Shown in pieces: positions 62,795 to 64,000 of a DNA stretch of 64,000 nucleotides. The position numbers were made by a program, and so were the translations under genes. Source of the stretch: Cyanoderma ruficeps (Eukaryota > Chordata > Aves > Passeriformes > Timaliidae). The notes under the pieces were generated by a model that was not told the DNA's origin, did no database searches, and was given only the letters and a program-made list of their open reading frames with translations. The stretch spans positions 14,534,988 through 14,598,987 of the forward strand of contig VZDJ01000623.1 of the NCBI GenBank assembly GCA_008694505.1, given 5' to 3'. Every line of letters starts with the position of its first letter. Positions within the stretch are counted from its first letter, which is position 1.

Positions 62795-63496
62795 CTGTTG
62801 GAAACAGATGAGCATGTGTTTATTTTTGCAGACTTTGCTCCAGATCAGCCAAAAGACAGGAAGCAAATCTGTGATGCAGTGCCCTGGGGCCATTACTAGC
62901 ACACCAGGGAAAGGGGAGCTTGCGTAGGGCATGTGCTCCACTATGCTGCATTCTTTCCTTTGCTTTAGTGCCAGTATAAATATACACTGGTGATATGGGA
63001 ACAAACTTGGGATTTCTCTTTTACTGGGATGAAATTTTCAGGGGCAGGAGGATTTTCTTGAGATGAGGAAAATAAATTCATAAAAGAATGTCCATGTTCT
63101 TAGTGATTAATTCAGTTCTTGTTTACATAAAAGACTCCCTGTGTCACCTGAGGCAAATAATTTAATCTTTCTGTGGTCTGTTCTTTTGCCTTTGTGAAAG
63201 TGATTTAGTTCATCTTCCTATCTTACAGAGGGAAGAGTAGAGGCTGTTTTGAGGAGTACTTGAGGCACTGTGTTAGAACCCTGAATCCATGGCACTATAT
63301 CCAAGTACAGACAGTACCAAGAATGATGTCATTCAAAGTCAGAGACTCCACTTGTGGAGTCATTGTAAAGCCTATAAATATTAGGATGCTGTTTTGCAGC
63401 TATTTTATATTTTTGGTAGAGAATCATGTCTGAGACACAATGTGGAAACAAAACGGATCATGTTGCACTGGCAAAAAAAAACTACTTTCAACCTAC
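62795..63496 (-). other. DLG2: DLG2 intron (702 bp)
   Basis: The donor GTAGGT and acceptor CCAACAG (minus strand) bound this phase-0 intron between VAER and GKHC. No repeats were recognised. Confidence 0.93.
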
Positions 63497-63669
63497 CCTT
63501 TCTGCCACAAATCTTACAGACTGGACACTAGTTCCATACAAATTATCATTGTACTGCCCAGCTTCTATAAATTTGTGCTCTTGGATATCTTTTTCCATTT
63601 GTTCTCTTGAAATGACAAAATGATAATCTCTCCCATCCACTTCATAGTCACGCTTTGGCCGTGTGGTAT
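63497..63669 (-). CDS. DLG2: DLG2 coding exon: N-terminal/central part of the GK domain (57 full codons)
   Basis: Read on the minus strand, this 173-nt exon starts after the acceptor 'ttgtttcatgcag' with the last two bases of a split codon. It then encodes 57 residues from [17 protein letters not shown] to [11 protein letters not shown], and ends at AGG before the donor [21 protein letters not shown] is the nucleotide-monophosphate-binding region of the guanylate-kinase fold. In DLG-type MAGUKs this domain does not act as a kinase; it binds phosphorylated partners such as GKAP/DLGAP proteins at the postsynaptic density. The two arginines of TTRPKR match the phosphopeptide-binding arginines known in PSD-95. 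The wording HFVISREQ and VRFVAER points to DLG2 rather than DLG1, DLG3 or DLG4 (paralogue comparison from memory). The preceding exon lies outside the window. Confidence 0.97.
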
Positions 63670-64000
63670 CTGCATGAAACAAGAGACAGAAGATCAAGAA
63701 GTCTCCAAAAACATTTAGTGTGAAAAATGCAGCCATGGTTTGCTCAGTGGGCAGTGTTGGGTCTGCTCTAAGTGAGGACACTTCACATCTGAGAGCAGAT
63801 CTTTGGCTACTACATATTGTTTTCAAAGGAGCTATGACAATAAAGCTGTCTTTTTGTAGTAATACCTTCTGATGTTTACCTCCAATCAATACAGGCTAAA
63901 ATAAAACTAAGGTTTACCAGAATTCCACTCTTCTCAGCAGAATCACACAGAAGCCTTGAATATAAAATGCATTTCCTATTTTCAATTTAATGTTATTACG
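63670..64000 (-). other. DLG2: DLG2 intron, 3' part (runs off the window)
   Basis: This lies upstream of the exon beginning at 63669 on the minus strand. No further GK or SH3 exon can be read in it, so the next exon lies beyond 64000. Confidence 0.85.

Noticed and set aside
62795..63004. Extension of the DLG2 GK frame upstream of 62794
   Set aside because: The open frame continues past the acceptor AG by chance; the phase-0 junction to the VAER exon shows the exon begins at 62794.
1..64000. CRISPR arrays, operons, riboswitches, tRNA or rRNA genes
   Set aside because: Nothing resembling these was found; the window is vertebrate intergenic and intronic DNA with one multi-exon gene end.

Overview
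This is a 64 kb piece of a vertebrate nuclear genome, almost certainly avian. It is A+T-leaning, has very little coding sequence, and is scattered with truncated CR1 LINE copies of the avian kind: 3' ends built on a 'gattctgtgattc' tail, 5' truncation, and reverse-transcriptase fragments of CR1 type. No mammalian Alu, L1 or MIR sequence and no prokaryotic gene organisation was recognised. The 88-base N run and the single N mark it as draft assembly.

The only protein gene I can support is the 3' end of DLG2 (PSD-93/chapsyn-110, a synaptic MAGUK scaffold), on the minus strand in the right-hand 7.4 kb. Four consecutive coding exons (63669-63497, 62794-62685, 57489-57398, 56692-56586) have intact splice sites and compatible phases. 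They encode most of the guanylate-kinase-like (GK) domain and the natural C-terminus ending ...WIPSKEKL. Upstream exons (PDZ, SH3, start of GK) lie beyond position 64000. A long 3' UTR probably follows, about 56585 down to about 51500. This stretch has no recognisable CR1, carries several poly(A) signals, and contains two remnants of old palindromic MITE-like repeats.

Left of about 51.5 kb is the intergenic region downstream of DLG2. I find no supportable gene there. It holds a series of CR1 fragments on both strands, one probable solo LTR of endogenous-retrovirus type (about 25.2-25.56 kb), a 49-bp tandem array arisen inside a CR1 copy (35.39-35.53 kb), and small simple repeats. The largest DLG2 intron (57490-62684) contains a GGAA microsatellite with an assembly gap and three CR1-type blocks, all in the gene's sense direction.

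I looked for an undescribed system and did not find one. The observations most worth follow-up are the two ancient palindromes in the putative DLG2 3' UTR, an unusual tryptophan in the DLG2 GK domain, and the CR1-internal minisatellite.
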